A stretch of DNA of 64,000 bases from Jiangella sp. DSM 45060 (GCF_900105175.1 NZ_LT629771.1:2356001-2420000), one strand, 5' to 3'. Numbered from the stretch's first letter, positions 30,566 through 40,517 are shown. The notes: generated by a model from the sequence alone, not told the origin. Program-made: numbers and translations.

Positions 30566-32184
30566 GCCGCATCGCGGACCACCGCTGCGACGTCCTGGTG
30601 GTCGGCGGTGGGGTCGGCGGCGTGGCGGCCGCGCTGGCGGCAGCCCGCCGCGGGGCGACCGTCTCGCTGGTCGAGGAGAACTCGTGGGTCGGTGGCCAGC
30701 TCACCAGCCAGGCGGTGCCGCCCGACGAGCATCCGTGGATCGAGCAGTTCGGCTGCACCGCCTCGTACCGCGCATTCCGTACCGCCGTCCGGGACCACTA
30801 CCGAGCCTTCTACCCGCTGACCGAACGGGCGCTGCGCGACCCGGCGCTGAACATCGGCAATGCGACCGTCAGCCGGATCTGCCACGAGCCGGCGGTGTCG
30901 CACCTGGTGCTGCGCGCGATGCTGTCGCCCTGGCAGGCTCGCGGCCTGATCACCGTGGTCACCCTGGCCCGGGTCCGCTCGGTCCAGGTCGACGGCGACG
31001 CCGTGGGGCCGATGACCTTCGACGACTTGGCGGATGGCGGCACCTTCACCGTCGACGCGCCGTACGTGCTCGACGCCACCGAGACCGGCGAGCTGCTCGC
31101 ACTGGCGGGCGTGGAGCACGTGACGGGGGCGGAATCGCACGCGGACACGGGAGAACCGCACGCCCCGGCAGTCGCCGACCCCGCGAACATGCAGGCCGTC
31201 TCGTGGTGCTTCGCCGTCGACCATCGCGCCGGCGAGGACCACACGATCGACCGTCCCGCCGAGTACGCGCGGTGGCGGGAGTTCCGGCCGGACTTCTGGC
31301 CGGACAAGTACCTGAGCTTCACCTACCCCGAGCCGCGGACCCTGGAGCCACGGACCACCTACCTCGATCCGAACAACGACACCGCGGACGACGTCATCAT
31401 CGCCGACCAGAGCCGGGTGACGAGCGGGTCGAACCTGTGGGTGTACCGCCGGGCGCTCTGGCGCCACCACCTCGGCCCGGGCGCGGCGGCCAGCGACATC
31501 GTCCTGGTGAACTGGCCGATGACGGACTACATCGGCGGTCCGATCTTCGGAGGCACGCCCGAGGAGAACGACCGCCACGCTCAGTCCGCCCGGGAGCTGA
31601 GCCAGAGCCTGCTGTACTGGCTGCAGACCGAGGCGCCGCGCCCCGACGGTGGCACCGGATGGCCCGGGCTGCGGCTGCGCGGCGACGTCGTCGGCACGGC
31701 CGACGGCCTCGCCATGGCGCCCTACATCCGCGAGTCACGACGGATCCGCGCCCAGTACACCGTCACCGAACAGGACCTGTCGCATGCCGAGCGTGGCGAC
31801 CACGGCGCCGTCTCCTACAAGGACTCCGTCGGCATCGGCGCCTACCGAATCGACCTGCACCCGAGCACCGGCGGGGACAACTTCATCGACATCGCCTCGT
31901 GCCCCTTCCAGATTCCGTTGGGTGCGCTGCTCCCGCTCCGGGTCGCCAACCTGCTGCCGGCCGCGAAGAACATCGGGACGACCCACATCACCAATGGCTG
32001 CTACCGGCTGCATCCGGTGGAGTGGAACGTCGGCGAGGCCGCCGGCGCGCTGGCCGCGATGTGCGTCGCACGTGGCGTCGCCCCGCACGCGGTCGGCGAG
32101 TCAGCCGCGCTGACAGCGGACCTGCAGGCAGAGCTGGAGCGGCACGGCGTCGAGCTGGCCTGGCCGCAGGTGGGTGCGTACTGA
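30562..32184 (+). CDS. FAD-dependent oxidoreductase in the sialic acid operon
   Basis: A 540-residue flavoprotein of the FAD_oxidored type. It has a dinucleotide-binding motif VLVVGGGVGGVAAALAAARRG at residues about 10-30, GGQLTSQAVPPDEHPWIEQFG after it, the conserved LDATETGELLALAG segment and the C-terminal THITNGCYRLHPVEWNVGEAAGA, which closes the FAD site. It has no signal peptide, so it is cytoplasmic. It lies between the LacI regulator (GTGA overlap) and the NanA-like aldolase (TGATG overlap), so the product of transport may be oxidised or isomerised before or instead of cleavage. The substrate is unknown. No standard Neu5Ac pathway has such an enzyme. Confidence 0.82.
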   Translation: MSRIADHRCDVLVVGGGVGGVAAALAAARRGATVSLVEENSWVGGQLTSQAVPPDEHPWIEQFGCTASYRAFRTAVRDHYRAFYPLTERALRDPALNIGNATVSRICHEPAVSHLVLRAMLSPWQARGLITVVTLARVRSVQVDGDAVGPMTFDDLADGGTFTVDAPYVLDATETGELLALAGVEHVTGAESHADTGEPHAPAVADPANMQAVSWCFAVDHRAGEDHTIDRPAEYARWREFRPDFWPDKYLSFTYPEPRTLEPRTTYLDPNNDTADDVIIADQSRVTSGSNLWVYRRALWRHHLGPGAAASDIVLVNWPMTDYIGGPIFGGTPEENDRHAQSARELSQSLLYWLQTEAPRPDGGTGWPGLRLRGDVVGTADGLAMAPYIRESRRIRAQYTVTEQDLSHAERGDHGAVSYKDSVGIGAYRIDLHPSTGGDNFIDIASCPFQIPLGALLPLRVANLLPAAKNIGTTHITNGCYRLHPVEWNVGEAAGALAAMCVARGVAPHAVGESAALTADLQAELERHGVELAWPQVGAY

Positions 32185-33173
32185 TGAGTGCGCACCGAGA
32201 GTTCCGCAGCGGTCGCGACCTGCTGGACGGCGTCGTGGTCCCGCTGGTGACGGCGATGTCCGAGCCGGGCCGCCCGGACGCCGGCCTGATGGACCCGCTG
32301 CTCGAGCGGCTCGCCGCCGCAGGGGTCGACGCGCTGATGCTGTTCGGCAGCAACGGCGAGGGACCGGTGCTGCCGCTGGACGCGGCCGACGCGTTCGCGA
32401 CCCGGGTGGTGGCCCGGTGGCGGGCGCTCGCCGGCTCCGACGGCAGGATCACGGCCGCGATCTCCGGCGTCGGCACCGACGATGCGATCGCGCGCGGCCG
32501 GGTGCTCGCGAACACAGGGGTGGACGCGGTGGTGGCGTGCCCGCCGTTGTTCTTCGCGCACCGGCCCGGCGAGCTCGTCGCGCACTACGACGCGCTGAAG
32601 GTGCTGCGAGTCCCGGTGATCGCCTACAACAACCCCCGCTACACCGGCAACCCGATCACCCCCGAGGTGCTGACCAGGCTGCTGGGGCTGGAGCACGTCG
32701 TCGGCGTCAAGGAGTCGTCCGGCGACCTCGCCACGCTGTCGCGGTTCGTGGACGTGGTCGCGGCGCGCGCGGACTTCGGCCTGAGCCAGGGCAACGAGCG
32801 CGCCATGGTCGATGGCCTGCTGGCCGGCGCCCACGGCGTCACACCGGGCATCGCCAACTTCGCGCCGTCCGTCGCCGTGGCGACCGTGGCGGCGGTGCGT
32901 CTGAGCCGGACCGATCATGCCGCCGACCTGCAGAGCCTCGCTGCCGAGCTCGCCGGGATCCATCGAATCCGCCCCGGCGTGCCGACCACCAAGGCGGTGC
33001 TCGACCTCCTCGGCCTGATCCCGCCGCATGCCGCCGCCCCGTTCCTGCCCTGCGACGACGCCGACCGTGCGGCGATCCGCGCCCACCTGTGGGAGCACCG
33101 CCGGCACCTGATCGACGGCGACCGGCTCGGCGGCGGCGCGCAGCCGATCGAGTCTGACGGAGCCCGGCCGTGA
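32184..33173 (+). CDS. DapA/NanA-family aldolase, probable N-acetylneuraminate lyase-like
   Basis: A 329-residue class I aldolase of the dihydrodipicolinate synthase/NanA family. Schiff-base lysine K176 is in VVGVKESSGD, the general-base tyrosine Y148 in IAYNNP, and GSNGEG at 55-60 replaces the common GTTGE carboxylate-binding loop. About 25-30 residues longer than NanA at the C-terminus. Context (nanE, nagA, sialidases, importer) points to cleavage of sialic acid or an oxidised derivative into pyruvate and an amino sugar. The Asn in the loop is a reason to test related keto-acid substrates too. It overlaps the FAD gene and the next permease. Confidence 0.83.
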   Translation: MSAHREFRSGRDLLDGVVVPLVTAMSEPGRPDAGLMDPLLERLAAAGVDALMLFGSNGEGPVLPLDAADAFATRVVARWRALAGSDGRITAAISGVGTDDAIARGRVLANTGVDAVVACPPLFFAHRPGELVAHYDALKVLRVPVIAYNNPRYTGNPITPEVLTRLLGLEHVVGVKESSGDLATLSRFVDVVAARADFGLSQGNERAMVDGLLAGAHGVTPGIANFAPSVAVATVAAVRLSRTDHAADLQSLAAELAGIHRIRPGVPTTKAVLDLLGLIPPHAAAPFLPCDDADRAAIRAHLWEHRRHLIDGDRLGGGAQPIESDGARP

Positions 33174-34096
33174 TCGCCGTCATCCGCCGCGTCCTCGTCG
33201 CCCTGATCGTGCTGTGGGGCGTGGCCACCGTCGTGTTCTTCATCGTCCGCGCCGCCCCAGGCGATCCCGCGACGGCCGTACTCGGCCCGGATGCCAGCGC
33301 CGATCAGGTTGCCGCGCTGCGGGAGTCGATGGGCCTGAACCGTCCGCTCGTGGGTCAGTACGCCGCCTACCTCGGCGACCTGGTCAGCCTCGACCTGGGC
33401 GATTCGCACCGGCTGGGCCGGCCGGCGATCGACGCGGTGGCCGAACGGCTGCCCGCGACGGTCGAACTGACCCTCGCCGCGACGCTGATCGCGGTGGCCG
33501 CCGGGCTGGTGCTGGGTGCACTGGCCGGACGGCGGGCGGGCAGCATCTGGGACCGGCTGGTGTCGACCGCGACCATCGGCCTGCAGTCCTTCCCGACGTT
33601 CTGGGTGGGCATCATGTTCATCCTGCTCTTCGCGCTGACGCTGGGCGTCCTGCCCAGCGCGGGCGCCGGGACACCGGCGCACCTGGTGCTGCCCGCGGTG
33701 ACACTGGCGCTGCCGTTCACGGCGATCGTCGCCCGGCTGACCCGGAGCAGCATGGCCGACACCCTGACCGAGTCGTACATCCTCACCGCCCGGGCCAAGG
33801 GCCTCACCGAGCGCCAGGTGCTCACCGGGCACGTGCTGCGCAACTCCCTGGTGCCGGTCGTCACGATCGTCGCCCTGCAGATGGGGGCGCTCATGGGCGG
33901 TGCGGTCGTCGTCGAGAACGTCTTCGCCTGGCCCGGTCTCGGGTCACTGATCGTCGATGCGATCGGTAACCGCGACTACGCCGTCGTGCAGGCGGCCACC
34001 CTGGTCATCGCCACCATCGTCGTCGCGCTGAACCTGCTCGTCGACCTCGCCTACCGCGCCATCGACCCGCGGATCCGGACGGGAGACCGCGCATGA
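33170..34096 (+). CDS. ABC transporter permease, DppB type
   Basis: A 308-residue inner membrane permease with six hydrophobic helices and the DppB N-terminal signature (VVFFIVRAAPGDPATAVLG, then MGLNRPLVGQYAAYLGDLVSLDLG). The EAA loop lies near ARAKGLTERQVLTGHVLRNS. The GTG start overlaps the aldolase stop (GTGA). Peptide/nickel-type importers serve as sialic acid carriers in Haemophilus ducreyi (SatABCD) and Corynebacterium glutamicum (SiaEFGI), which matches this context. Confidence 0.9.
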   Translation: MIAVIRRVLVALIVLWGVATVVFFIVRAAPGDPATAVLGPDASADQVAALRESMGLNRPLVGQYAAYLGDLVSLDLGDSHRLGRPAIDAVAERLPATVELTLAATLIAVAAGLVLGALAGRRAGSIWDRLVSTATIGLQSFPTFWVGIMFILLFALTLGVLPSAGAGTPAHLVLPAVTLALPFTAIVARLTRSSMADTLTESYILTARAKGLTERQVLTGHVLRNSLVPVVTIVALQMGALMGGAVVVENVFAWPGLGSLIVDAIGNRDYAVVQAATLVIATIVVALNLLVDLAYRAIDPRIRTGDRA

Positions 34097-35001
34097 ACCC
34101 GATCCCGGAGACCCTCGAAGCCGCGACTCCAGCGGTCACGGTCCCACCCGTCCGTCCGCGCCGGCCGCGACATCTGCTGGCCCGCGCGTTCGCCGCCGCG
34201 CCCTACGTGGTCCTGGGCTGCTACCTGATCGCCGCCGTCGTCGGGCCGCTGCTGATCGACTACGACCCGGTCGACACACCACTGATGGATCGGCTCCTGG
34301 CGCCGGGCAGCCGGACCTCGACAGGGGAGCTCGCCGTCCTGGGTACGGACCACCTCGGACGTGACGTACTCGCGCAGGTCGTCTACGGCGCCCGGACCTC
34401 GGTGCTGATCGGCGCGGCGACCGTCGTCGTGGCGAGCGTGGTCGGGTGCTGCGTCGGTGTGATCGCCGGCTACCACGGTGGCCTGGTCGACACCGTCCTG
34501 GCCCGGATCATGGACATCACCCTGGCCTTCCCGGGCATTCTGCTGGCCATCGTCATCGCCGGCGTGCTGGACGGCGGCGCCGTCGTCGTGGTGGCCGCGC
34601 TGGCCGTCTCCAGCTGGATCGGCATCGCCCGGGTGGCGCGCGGCGTCGCGGTCTCCGTCCGATCCCGGCCGTGGACGGACGCGGCCCGGATGCTGGGCAT
34701 CCGGCCGGCCCGGATGATCGTCCGCCACATCGTCCCCTTCGCCGTCGGCCCGGTGGTGGCGTTGGCCACGGTCGAGTTCGCCCTGGTGGTGCTGGCCGAG
34801 GCCGGGCTGAGCTTCCTCGGCGTGGGGCTCCCGGCGTCCGCGGTCTCATGGGGCCAGACCATCGCGAACGGCAAGGAGTATCTCGCGTCGGCGTGGTGGA
34901 TCTCCGCGTTCGCCGGAGTCGCCCTCGCCGGGCTCGTCGTCAGCGTCGGCCTGATCGGCGACGCCTTCACCCAGCGATACGGACGCGGATTCGGCCGCTG
35001 A
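34093..35001 (+). CDS. ABC transporter permease, DppC type
   Basis: A 302-residue partner permease with the DppC N-terminal layout (one helix, then LGTDHLGRDVLAQVVYGARTS) and the EAA region ARMLGIRPARMIVRHIVPFA near residue 200. It overlaps dppB (ATGA) and forms the transmembrane heterodimer with it. A gap of 50 bases separates it from the binding protein gene. Confidence 0.9.
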   Translation: MNPIPETLEAATPAVTVPPVRPRRPRHLLARAFAAAPYVVLGCYLIAAVVGPLLIDYDPVDTPLMDRLLAPGSRTSTGELAVLGTDHLGRDVLAQVVYGARTSVLIGAATVVVASVVGCCVGVIAGYHGGLVDTVLARIMDITLAFPGILLAIVIAGVLDGGAVVVVAALAVSSWIGIARVARGVAVSVRSRPWTDAARMLGIRPARMIVRHIVPFAVGPVVALATVEFALVVLAEAGLSFLGVGLPASAVSWGQTIANGKEYLASAWWISAFAGVALAGLVVSVGLIGDAFTQRYGRGFGR

Positions 35002-35051
35002 CCGGTACGCCCGGTCCGGCCGCCCGTCCCCACACAAGAGGAGCGTTGAGA

Positions 35052-36575
35052 ATGTCCCAACGAGGAACCCGAACCGCGGCGCTGACGATCGGCGCGCTGC
35101 TCGCCCTGACCGGGTGCTCGACCACCACCTCGGGCGACACCGCCGACACCGGCGGGGCGGCCGAGCGCACCATCGAGGTGGCCGGCCAGTACCCGATCGA
35201 GGACCTGGACCCGCACGGCGTCCAGGGCGCCTCGGCGGCCACCGGGTTGTCCAGCAAGGCGATCTTCAGCCGGCTGGTGCAGCCGGACCCGGACGGCACC
35301 ATCGTGGGCGATCTGGCCATCGACTGGACCGTCGACGACGACGCCACCGAGTGGGTGTTCACCCTCCGCGACGACCTCGTCTTCTCCGACGGAACCCCTG
35401 TGACCAGCGCCGACGTTGTGGCATCGTTCGAACGACTGGCCGCGGGGGACAGCCCGCTCGCGCCGTCGTTCGCCGACATCGTCGCCACCGCCGACGGCGA
35501 CGCCACGGTGGTCTTCACCGCACCCGCGCCCGACCCGGCGCTGGCCGGGAAGCTCACCCAGTTCTTCGTGCTTCCGGCGAGCGCCGGCGCCGACCCGGCG
35601 GCCTTCTTCGCCGACCCAGTGGGCTCGGGGCCGTTCACCGTCGAGACCTTCGTGCCCGGCGAGGCGCTCGAGCTGGCCCGCAACGAGAACTACTGGGGCG
35701 ACCACGCGCGGGTGGCGTCAGTGCGGATCAGTGACATCCCCGAGATGGCCGCCCGGCTGACCGCGCTGCGCACCGGCGAGGTGGACCTCACCTGGGGTGT
35801 CCCCGACGACCAGCTGGAGCCGCTGATGACGGCGGACGACCTCGTGGTCGAGACGGTGCCGAGCACGCTCGTCTACACGATGTGGTTCAACTCGTCGACG
35901 CCCGCGCTGGCCGACGCCGCGGTGCGGCGGGCGCTGTGGAAGGCGGTGGACTTCGAGACGATCATCGCCACCCTCAACCCGGAGACCGGCGAGCCGGCCA
36001 AGTCGCCGGTCGCGCCGGTGGTGTTCGGCTACGCGCCGCAGGAGCCGGTCGCCTTCGATCCGGACGCGGCGCGGGACGAGCTGGCGGCGGCCGGGTTCGA
36101 CTTCGCCGGCCCGCCGCTGCGGCTGCACTTCTCCGGCGCCCAGTTCCGGCCGTTCCTGCAGGCGGTGGTCTCCGACCTGACCGAGGTCGGCGTGCCGGTC
36201 GAGCTGCTGGAGAAGGAGCAGGCGGTCTTCACCGAGGACCTACTGGCGCTGAACTGGGACATCAACTTCCAGCAGGTCGGCGCCGCGACGTACGACGCCG
36301 CCACCAACCTCGGCCGGCTGTACCCCTGCGCGGCCGGCCGCAACGGCTACTGCAACGAGGAACTGGACGCCGCGCTGCTCGAGGGCAACACCAGCAACGA
36401 CCCCGAGGTCCGCCAGGACGCCTATCGGCGGGCCACCGAGATCATCTGGTCGGAGGCCGTGGGCATGTACCCGATGCAGGTCAAACTCGCCTACGCGTGG
36501 CGGGGCGATCTGGAGGGCGTGACGCCGGATCCGAGCGGCTTCCCGGACTTCTCCACCATCGAGATCGCCGAATGA
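35052..36575 (+). CDS. Substrate-binding lipoprotein, family 5 (Opp/Dpp/Sat-like)
   Basis: A 507-residue secreted lipoprotein with lipobox LTGCS (cysteine about residue 23) and the SBP_bac_5 fold: DPHGVQGASAATGLSSKAIFSRL early, FSDGTPVTSADVVASFERL and GSGPFTVE near the middle. It captures the ligand for the DppB/C/D/F transporter. By context the ligand is sialic acid or a sialo-oligosaccharide; the family also binds peptides and nickel. The ATG at 35052 has an AAGAGGAG ribosome site close upstream. Its stop overlaps the next ATPase gene. Confidence 0.88.
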   Translation: MSQRGTRTAALTIGALLALTGCSTTTSGDTADTGGAAERTIEVAGQYPIEDLDPHGVQGASAATGLSSKAIFSRLVQPDPDGTIVGDLAIDWTVDDDATEWVFTLRDDLVFSDGTPVTSADVVASFERLAAGDSPLAPSFADIVATADGDATVVFTAPAPDPALAGKLTQFFVLPASAGADPAAFFADPVGSGPFTVETFVPGEALELARNENYWGDHARVASVRISDIPEMAARLTALRTGEVDLTWGVPDDQLEPLMTADDLVVETVPSTLVYTMWFNSSTPALADAAVRRALWKAVDFETIIATLNPETGEPAKSPVAPVVFGYAPQEPVAFDPDAARDELAAAGFDFAGPPLRLHFSGAQFRPFLQAVVSDLTEVGVPVELLEKEQAVFTEDLLALNWDINFQQVGAATYDAATNLGRLYPCAAGRNGYCNEELDAALLEGNTSNDPEVRQDAYRRATEIIWSEAVGMYPMQVKLAYAWRGDLEGVTPDPSGFPDFSTIEIAE

Positions 36576-37609
36576 GCATGGTGCCGAACTCGACCGCACC
36601 GCGGGTCGCCGGTGCGTCCGCCGGCCCGGGGCAGTCGTCCCTGGACAACGGTCTGCGGGTGTGTGAGCTGACCGTCGACCTGTGGGTCGACGGCCGGCTC
36701 CGGCGGGTCGTCGACGGCATCTCCTTCGCAGTCGCGCCACGCGGCACCCTCGGCATCATCGGCGAGTCCGGCAGTGGCAAGAGCGTCACCGCGCTGGCGC
36801 TGCTGGATCTTCTTCCGGAGTCCGCCCAGGTCGGCGGGGAGATCCGGTGGCGCGGCGAGGACCTCGTCGGTGCCTCCGCGGCCCGCCGCCGCCGGATCCG
36901 TGGCCAGGAGATCGCCATGGTGTTCCAGGACCCCCTCGCAGCGCTCAACCCGACCCGGCCCGTCGGCCGCCAGATCGGCGAGATCCTGCGGCGCGGCGGC
37001 ATGCGCCGGGCACAGGTCGGCGAGCGCGTCGTCGAGCTGATGACCATGGCCGGCATCCCCGACCCGACGAGCCGCCGTCGCGCCTACCCGCACCAGCTCT
37101 CCGGCGGACTGCGTCAGCGGGTCGTCATCGCGATGGCGCTGGCGGGCGAACCGTCGCTGCTGCTGGCCGACGAGCCGACGACCGCTCTCGACCTCACCGT
37201 GCAAGCGCGCATCCTCGAGCTGCTCGGCAGCATCCGGGCCGAGACCGGCCTCGCGATGATCCTGGTGAGTCACGACCTGCGCGTGGTCTCGCACGTGACC
37301 GACGAGGTGGCGGTGATGTACGCCGGGCGGCTGGCCGAGTACGGGCCGACCCGGGACGTCCTGCGGCACCCGCGGCATCCGTACACCCGGGCACTGATCC
37401 AGAGCGTCCCGGCGGTGCACTCGCGATCGGCGCTGACGCGCCCGCTGCCGGGAACACCGGTGGGCCCGGCGAACAGGCCGGCCGGGTGCGCCTTCCACCC
37501 GCGCTGCCCGCTGGCGATCGACCGGTGTGCGGTCGAGCAGCCGGCGTGGAGATCGGTGCCGCCGGGGCGCTGGGTCGCCTGTCACCGGGCCGAGGAGGTC
37601 GTCGGGTGA
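36572..37609 (+). CDS. ABC transporter ATPase, DppD type
   Basis: A 345-residue ATPase: Walker A GESGSGKS at about 63, Q-loop FQDPLAALNP, signature LSGGLRQRV at about 175, Walker B LLLADEPTT and H-loop VSHD. The C-terminal oligopeptide/dipeptide extension has the 4Fe-4S-type cysteines CAFHPRCP and a later CAVEQ and CHRA, as in OppD/DppD. ATGA overlap with the binding protein gene and GTGA overlap with the next ATPase show one operon. Confidence 0.9.
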   Translation: MSMVPNSTAPRVAGASAGPGQSSLDNGLRVCELTVDLWVDGRLRRVVDGISFAVAPRGTLGIIGESGSGKSVTALALLDLLPESAQVGGEIRWRGEDLVGASAARRRRIRGQEIAMVFQDPLAALNPTRPVGRQIGEILRRGGMRRAQVGERVVELMTMAGIPDPTSRRRAYPHQLSGGLRQRVVIAMALAGEPSLLLADEPTTALDLTVQARILELLGSIRAETGLAMILVSHDLRVVSHVTDEVAVMYAGRLAEYGPTRDVLRHPRHPYTRALIQSVPAVHSRSALTRPLPGTPVGPANRPAGCAFHPRCPLAIDRCAVEQPAWRSVPPGRWVACHRAEEVVG

Positions 37610-38394
37610 CCGGCACGAGACTGCGGGTGGACAACGTCTCGGTGGCGTTCGGCGCGCGGCGACGCCTGGTAGGACGGGCGGACCCGCTGCGTGCCGTCGA
37701 CGACGTCAGCTTCGACGTCCGCGACGGGGAGATCCTGGGCGTGGTCGGTGAGTCGGGTTCGGGCAAGACCACGGTGGCGCGCTGCATCGCCGGGCTGCAG
37801 CGCTACGCCGAGGGGACGATCAGCTTCGACAACGTACCGATCGGGCCGGTGAGCGAGCGGCCGCCGCAGTTGCTGCGCGCCATTCAGATGGTGTTCCAGG
37901 ATCCGCGCTCGTCGCTGAACCCACGGCGGACCGTCACGCAATGCGTCGGGGAGGCATGGACGTCGTTCCCCCTGCCGGGGTCGGCCGACCGGCCGCAGGC
38001 GACGGCCGACCTGCTGGCCGACGTCGGGCTGGACCCCGACGTCGCCGGCCGGTACCCGGCGCAACTGTCCGGCGGCCAGTGCCAGCGGGTCAGCATCGCG
38101 CGGGCCCTCGCGGCCCGGCCGTCGATGCTGGTCTGCGACGAGGCGGTCTCGGCCCTGGACGTCTCGGTGCAGGCCCAGATCCTGCGCCTGCTGGTGGACC
38201 TACGTGAACGACACGGCCTGTGCATGGTCTTCATCACCCACGATCTCGGCGTCGTGCGCCAGGTCGCCGACCGGGTGGTCGTCATGCAACACGGCGCGAT
38301 CGTCGAACAGGGCCCGGTGGACGACGTCTTCGCCGCGCCCGAGCAGCCGTACACCCGGGAACTGCTCGGAGCGGCCCTGGATCTGCACAGCTGA
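37606..38394 (+). CDS. ABC transporter ATPase, DppF type
   Basis: A 262-residue second ATPase of the importer: Walker A GESGSGKTT at about 49, Q-loop FQDPRSSLNP, signature LSGGQCQRVSIARAL at about 150 and Walker B MLVCDEAVSALD. The C-terminal Opp extension is very short, so it ends sooner than usual (typical length over 300). GTG start overlapping the DppD stop. The first sialidase gene follows after 20 bases. Confidence 0.9.
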   Translation: MTGTRLRVDNVSVAFGARRRLVGRADPLRAVDDVSFDVRDGEILGVVGESGSGKTTVARCIAGLQRYAEGTISFDNVPIGPVSERPPQLLRAIQMVFQDPRSSLNPRRTVTQCVGEAWTSFPLPGSADRPQATADLLADVGLDPDVAGRYPAQLSGGQCQRVSIARALAARPSMLVCDEAVSALDVSVQAQILRLLVDLRERHGLCMVFITHDLGVVRQVADRVVVMQHGAIVEQGPVDDVFAAPEQPYTRELLGAALDLHS

Positions 38395-38414
38395 CTCACC
38401 TACAGGAGGTCATT

Positions 38415-40517
38415 GTGATCATTGCGTCCAGCCGGCGCGCCTTGGCGACGGCGATCGTGTTGCTCATGGCCATCACGGGGGTGTCCGCGGCCGGGTTGCC
38501 GGCTCGCGCCGGCGCTGAGCCCGTCCCCAAACTCTTCGAGAGGGTCACCGTCTGGGCGGCCGGCGAGAACGGCATGGAGGCGCACCGCATTCCAGGGATC
38601 GCCGTCACCACTCAGGGAACCGTGCTGGCGGTCAGCGAGGCCCGCATCGGCATCGGCGACCGTGCCAGCCACGAGCTGGTCTACAAGCGCAGCCTCGACG
38701 GCGGGCGCACCTGGCTGTCGACGGGCATCATCGAGCCGGCCCCGAACGGCGAGTCCTGGCTCAACCCGACCCTCCTCGTGGAGCGCGAGACCGGCCGGAT
38801 CTTCCTGTTCTACAACATCAGCGACGGCGTCACCTCCGAGGTGTTCTACCGCTCCAGCGACGACGACGGCGTGAGCTGGTCGGACCGGGTGAACGTCACG
38901 CCGATGTTCGACGAGCTGCCGTACGGGTGGACCAGCCATTCGCCCGGACCGGGCCACGCGATCCAACTCGCCGATGGGCGGCTGCTGCTCCAGGTGTGGC
39001 ATCGCAAGAGCGTCGAACTGCCCGTCGGCGAACGCGACTACGGGATCTCCACGATCTACAGCGACGATCAGGGCACGACCTGGCACAACGGCGGCGCCAT
39101 CGCACCGGATCCGGCCTACCCGATCAACGAGTCGCGGCTGATGGAGCGCTCCGACGGATCGATCGTGGTGATCGGCCGTTTCGCCACCGGGACGCCGTTG
39201 AGCCGCATCGTCTCGGTGAGCCATGACCAGGGCATGACGTGGTCGCCGTTCTACCTGCACGGCTCGTTCCGTCCCGCCGTCGCCGCCGACGCCGGGATGG
39301 CCCGCCTCTCCGGCGGCCCTGCCAGTGCCGACATCTCGCGCGTCCTGTTCAGTCGATTGGACAACCGGGCCCGGCGAGACCTGACGGTGGCGCTGTCGTA
39401 CGACGACGGTGACAGCTTCCCGCGCGAGAAGGTGATCCAGGCGGGCAGCGCCGGCTACTCCGACATCGCCGTCCTCGGCGACGGCACGGTCCTGGTGCTG
39501 TACGAAGTGATCCCGGAGATCGTCGTGGCCAGGTTCGACGTGGAGTGGCTGACCGGTGGGCAGGATTCGCTCGAAGCCGGACCAGGCCTCACCCGTCACC
39601 TGATCGAGGCGGAGGACGCGGACGTCGCCGGATCGGCGCCGGTGTCCGTGGCCGAGGACCCCAACGCCCATGGCGGCCAGCGCGTGGACCTCGCCGCCGG
39701 GGGAGCGGGTGACCACCTGGAAGTCACGTTGGACGTCCCCGACGCCGGTGCCTACGACGTGCACCTGCGGATGCCCACCCAGCCCGACCGTGGCACGGTC
39801 CAGGTCTCCATCGACGGCGTCGATCTCGGCGACGTCGTGGACGCGGCAACCGAGCGCCGCGGCTACCCGGAGATCACCATTCCTGACGTCAGTCTGTCCG
39901 CCGGCCAGCACGTCGTCCGGCTCACCGTGGTGGGCCAGGGCCCGTTGTCGACCGGCTTCGGTGTGGGCCTCGACTACGTCAGCCTGACCAGGTTCGACCC
40001 GCCGGCGCCGCGGCCGGCCTGCGAGCAGACGGTGTCGGGGACACACACCGGCCCGCTCACCGTGACCGGCCGCATGCTCTGCCTCGACGGGGCCACGGTC
40101 ACCGGCCCGGTGACGGTGACGGGCGGCGGCGGCCTCCGGGTCACCGACTCGGTCATCCACGGTCCGGTCCGAGTGACCGGAACCGAGGACGTGAGCGTCT
40201 GCGACACCGACCTCACCGGGCCGCTGTCGATCACGGATGCGACCGAGACGGTGATCCTGGGCGGTGTCGCCTGCGCGCCGAACGTCCTGCGTGGCCCGGT
40301 CGCGGTGCAGGATTCGGCCGCGCTCGTCCGCATCGTGGGCAACGAGGTCTGGGGGCCACTACGGGTGTCCGGCACCACCGCCCGCACGGCGGCGGTGCTC
40401 GCCGCCAACCGGGTTCACGGGCCGCTGGCCTGTTCCGGCAACGCCCCCGCGCCCGGCAACGACGGTCATCCGAACTCCGTGACCGGGCCGAGCCAAGGCC
40501 AGTGCGCCGGGCTGTGA
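38415..40517 (+). CDS. Secreted exo-alpha-sialidase with carbohydrate-binding and beta-helix-like tail
   Basis: A 700-residue secreted enzyme. A signal peptide covers residues 1-33. The six-bladed BNR sialidase domain (about 38-385) has the arginine motif HRIPGI and Asp-boxes SLDGGRTW, SDDDGVSW, SDDQGTTW, SHDQGMTW and SYDDGDSF. A CBM6/CBM35-like module follows (about 393-530, RHLIEAEDA to GLDYVSLT). The tail (535-700) repeats GPVxVTG-type rungs, suggesting a short beta-solenoid. GTG start at 38415 after a perfect AGGAGGT. It frees terminal sialic acids outside the cell. The downstream gene is a close paralogue. Confidence 0.88.
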   Translation: MIIASSRRALATAIVLLMAITGVSAAGLPARAGAEPVPKLFERVTVWAAGENGMEAHRIPGIAVTTQGTVLAVSEARIGIGDRASHELVYKRSLDGGRTWLSTGIIEPAPNGESWLNPTLLVERETGRIFLFYNISDGVTSEVFYRSSDDDGVSWSDRVNVTPMFDELPYGWTSHSPGPGHAIQLADGRLLLQVWHRKSVELPVGERDYGISTIYSDDQGTTWHNGGAIAPDPAYPINESRLMERSDGSIVVIGRFATGTPLSRIVSVSHDQGMTWSPFYLHGSFRPAVAADAGMARLSGGPASADISRVLFSRLDNRARRDLTVALSYDDGDSFPREKVIQAGSAGYSDIAVLGDGTVLVLYEVIPEIVVARFDVEWLTGGQDSLEAGPGLTRHLIEAEDADVAGSAPVSVAEDPNAHGGQRVDLAAGGAGDHLEVTLDVPDAGAYDVHLRMPTQPDRGTVQVSIDGVDLGDVVDAATERRGYPEITIPDVSLSAGQHVVRLTVVGQGPLSTGFGVGLDYVSLTRFDPPAPRPACEQTVSGTHTGPLTVTGRMLCLDGATVTGPVTVTGGGGLRVTDSVIHGPVRVTGTEDVSVCDTDLTGPLSITDATETVILGGVACAPNVLRGPVAVQDSAALVRIVGNEVWGPLRVSGTTARTAAVLAANRVHGPLACSGNAPAPGNDGHPNSVTGPSQGQCAGL

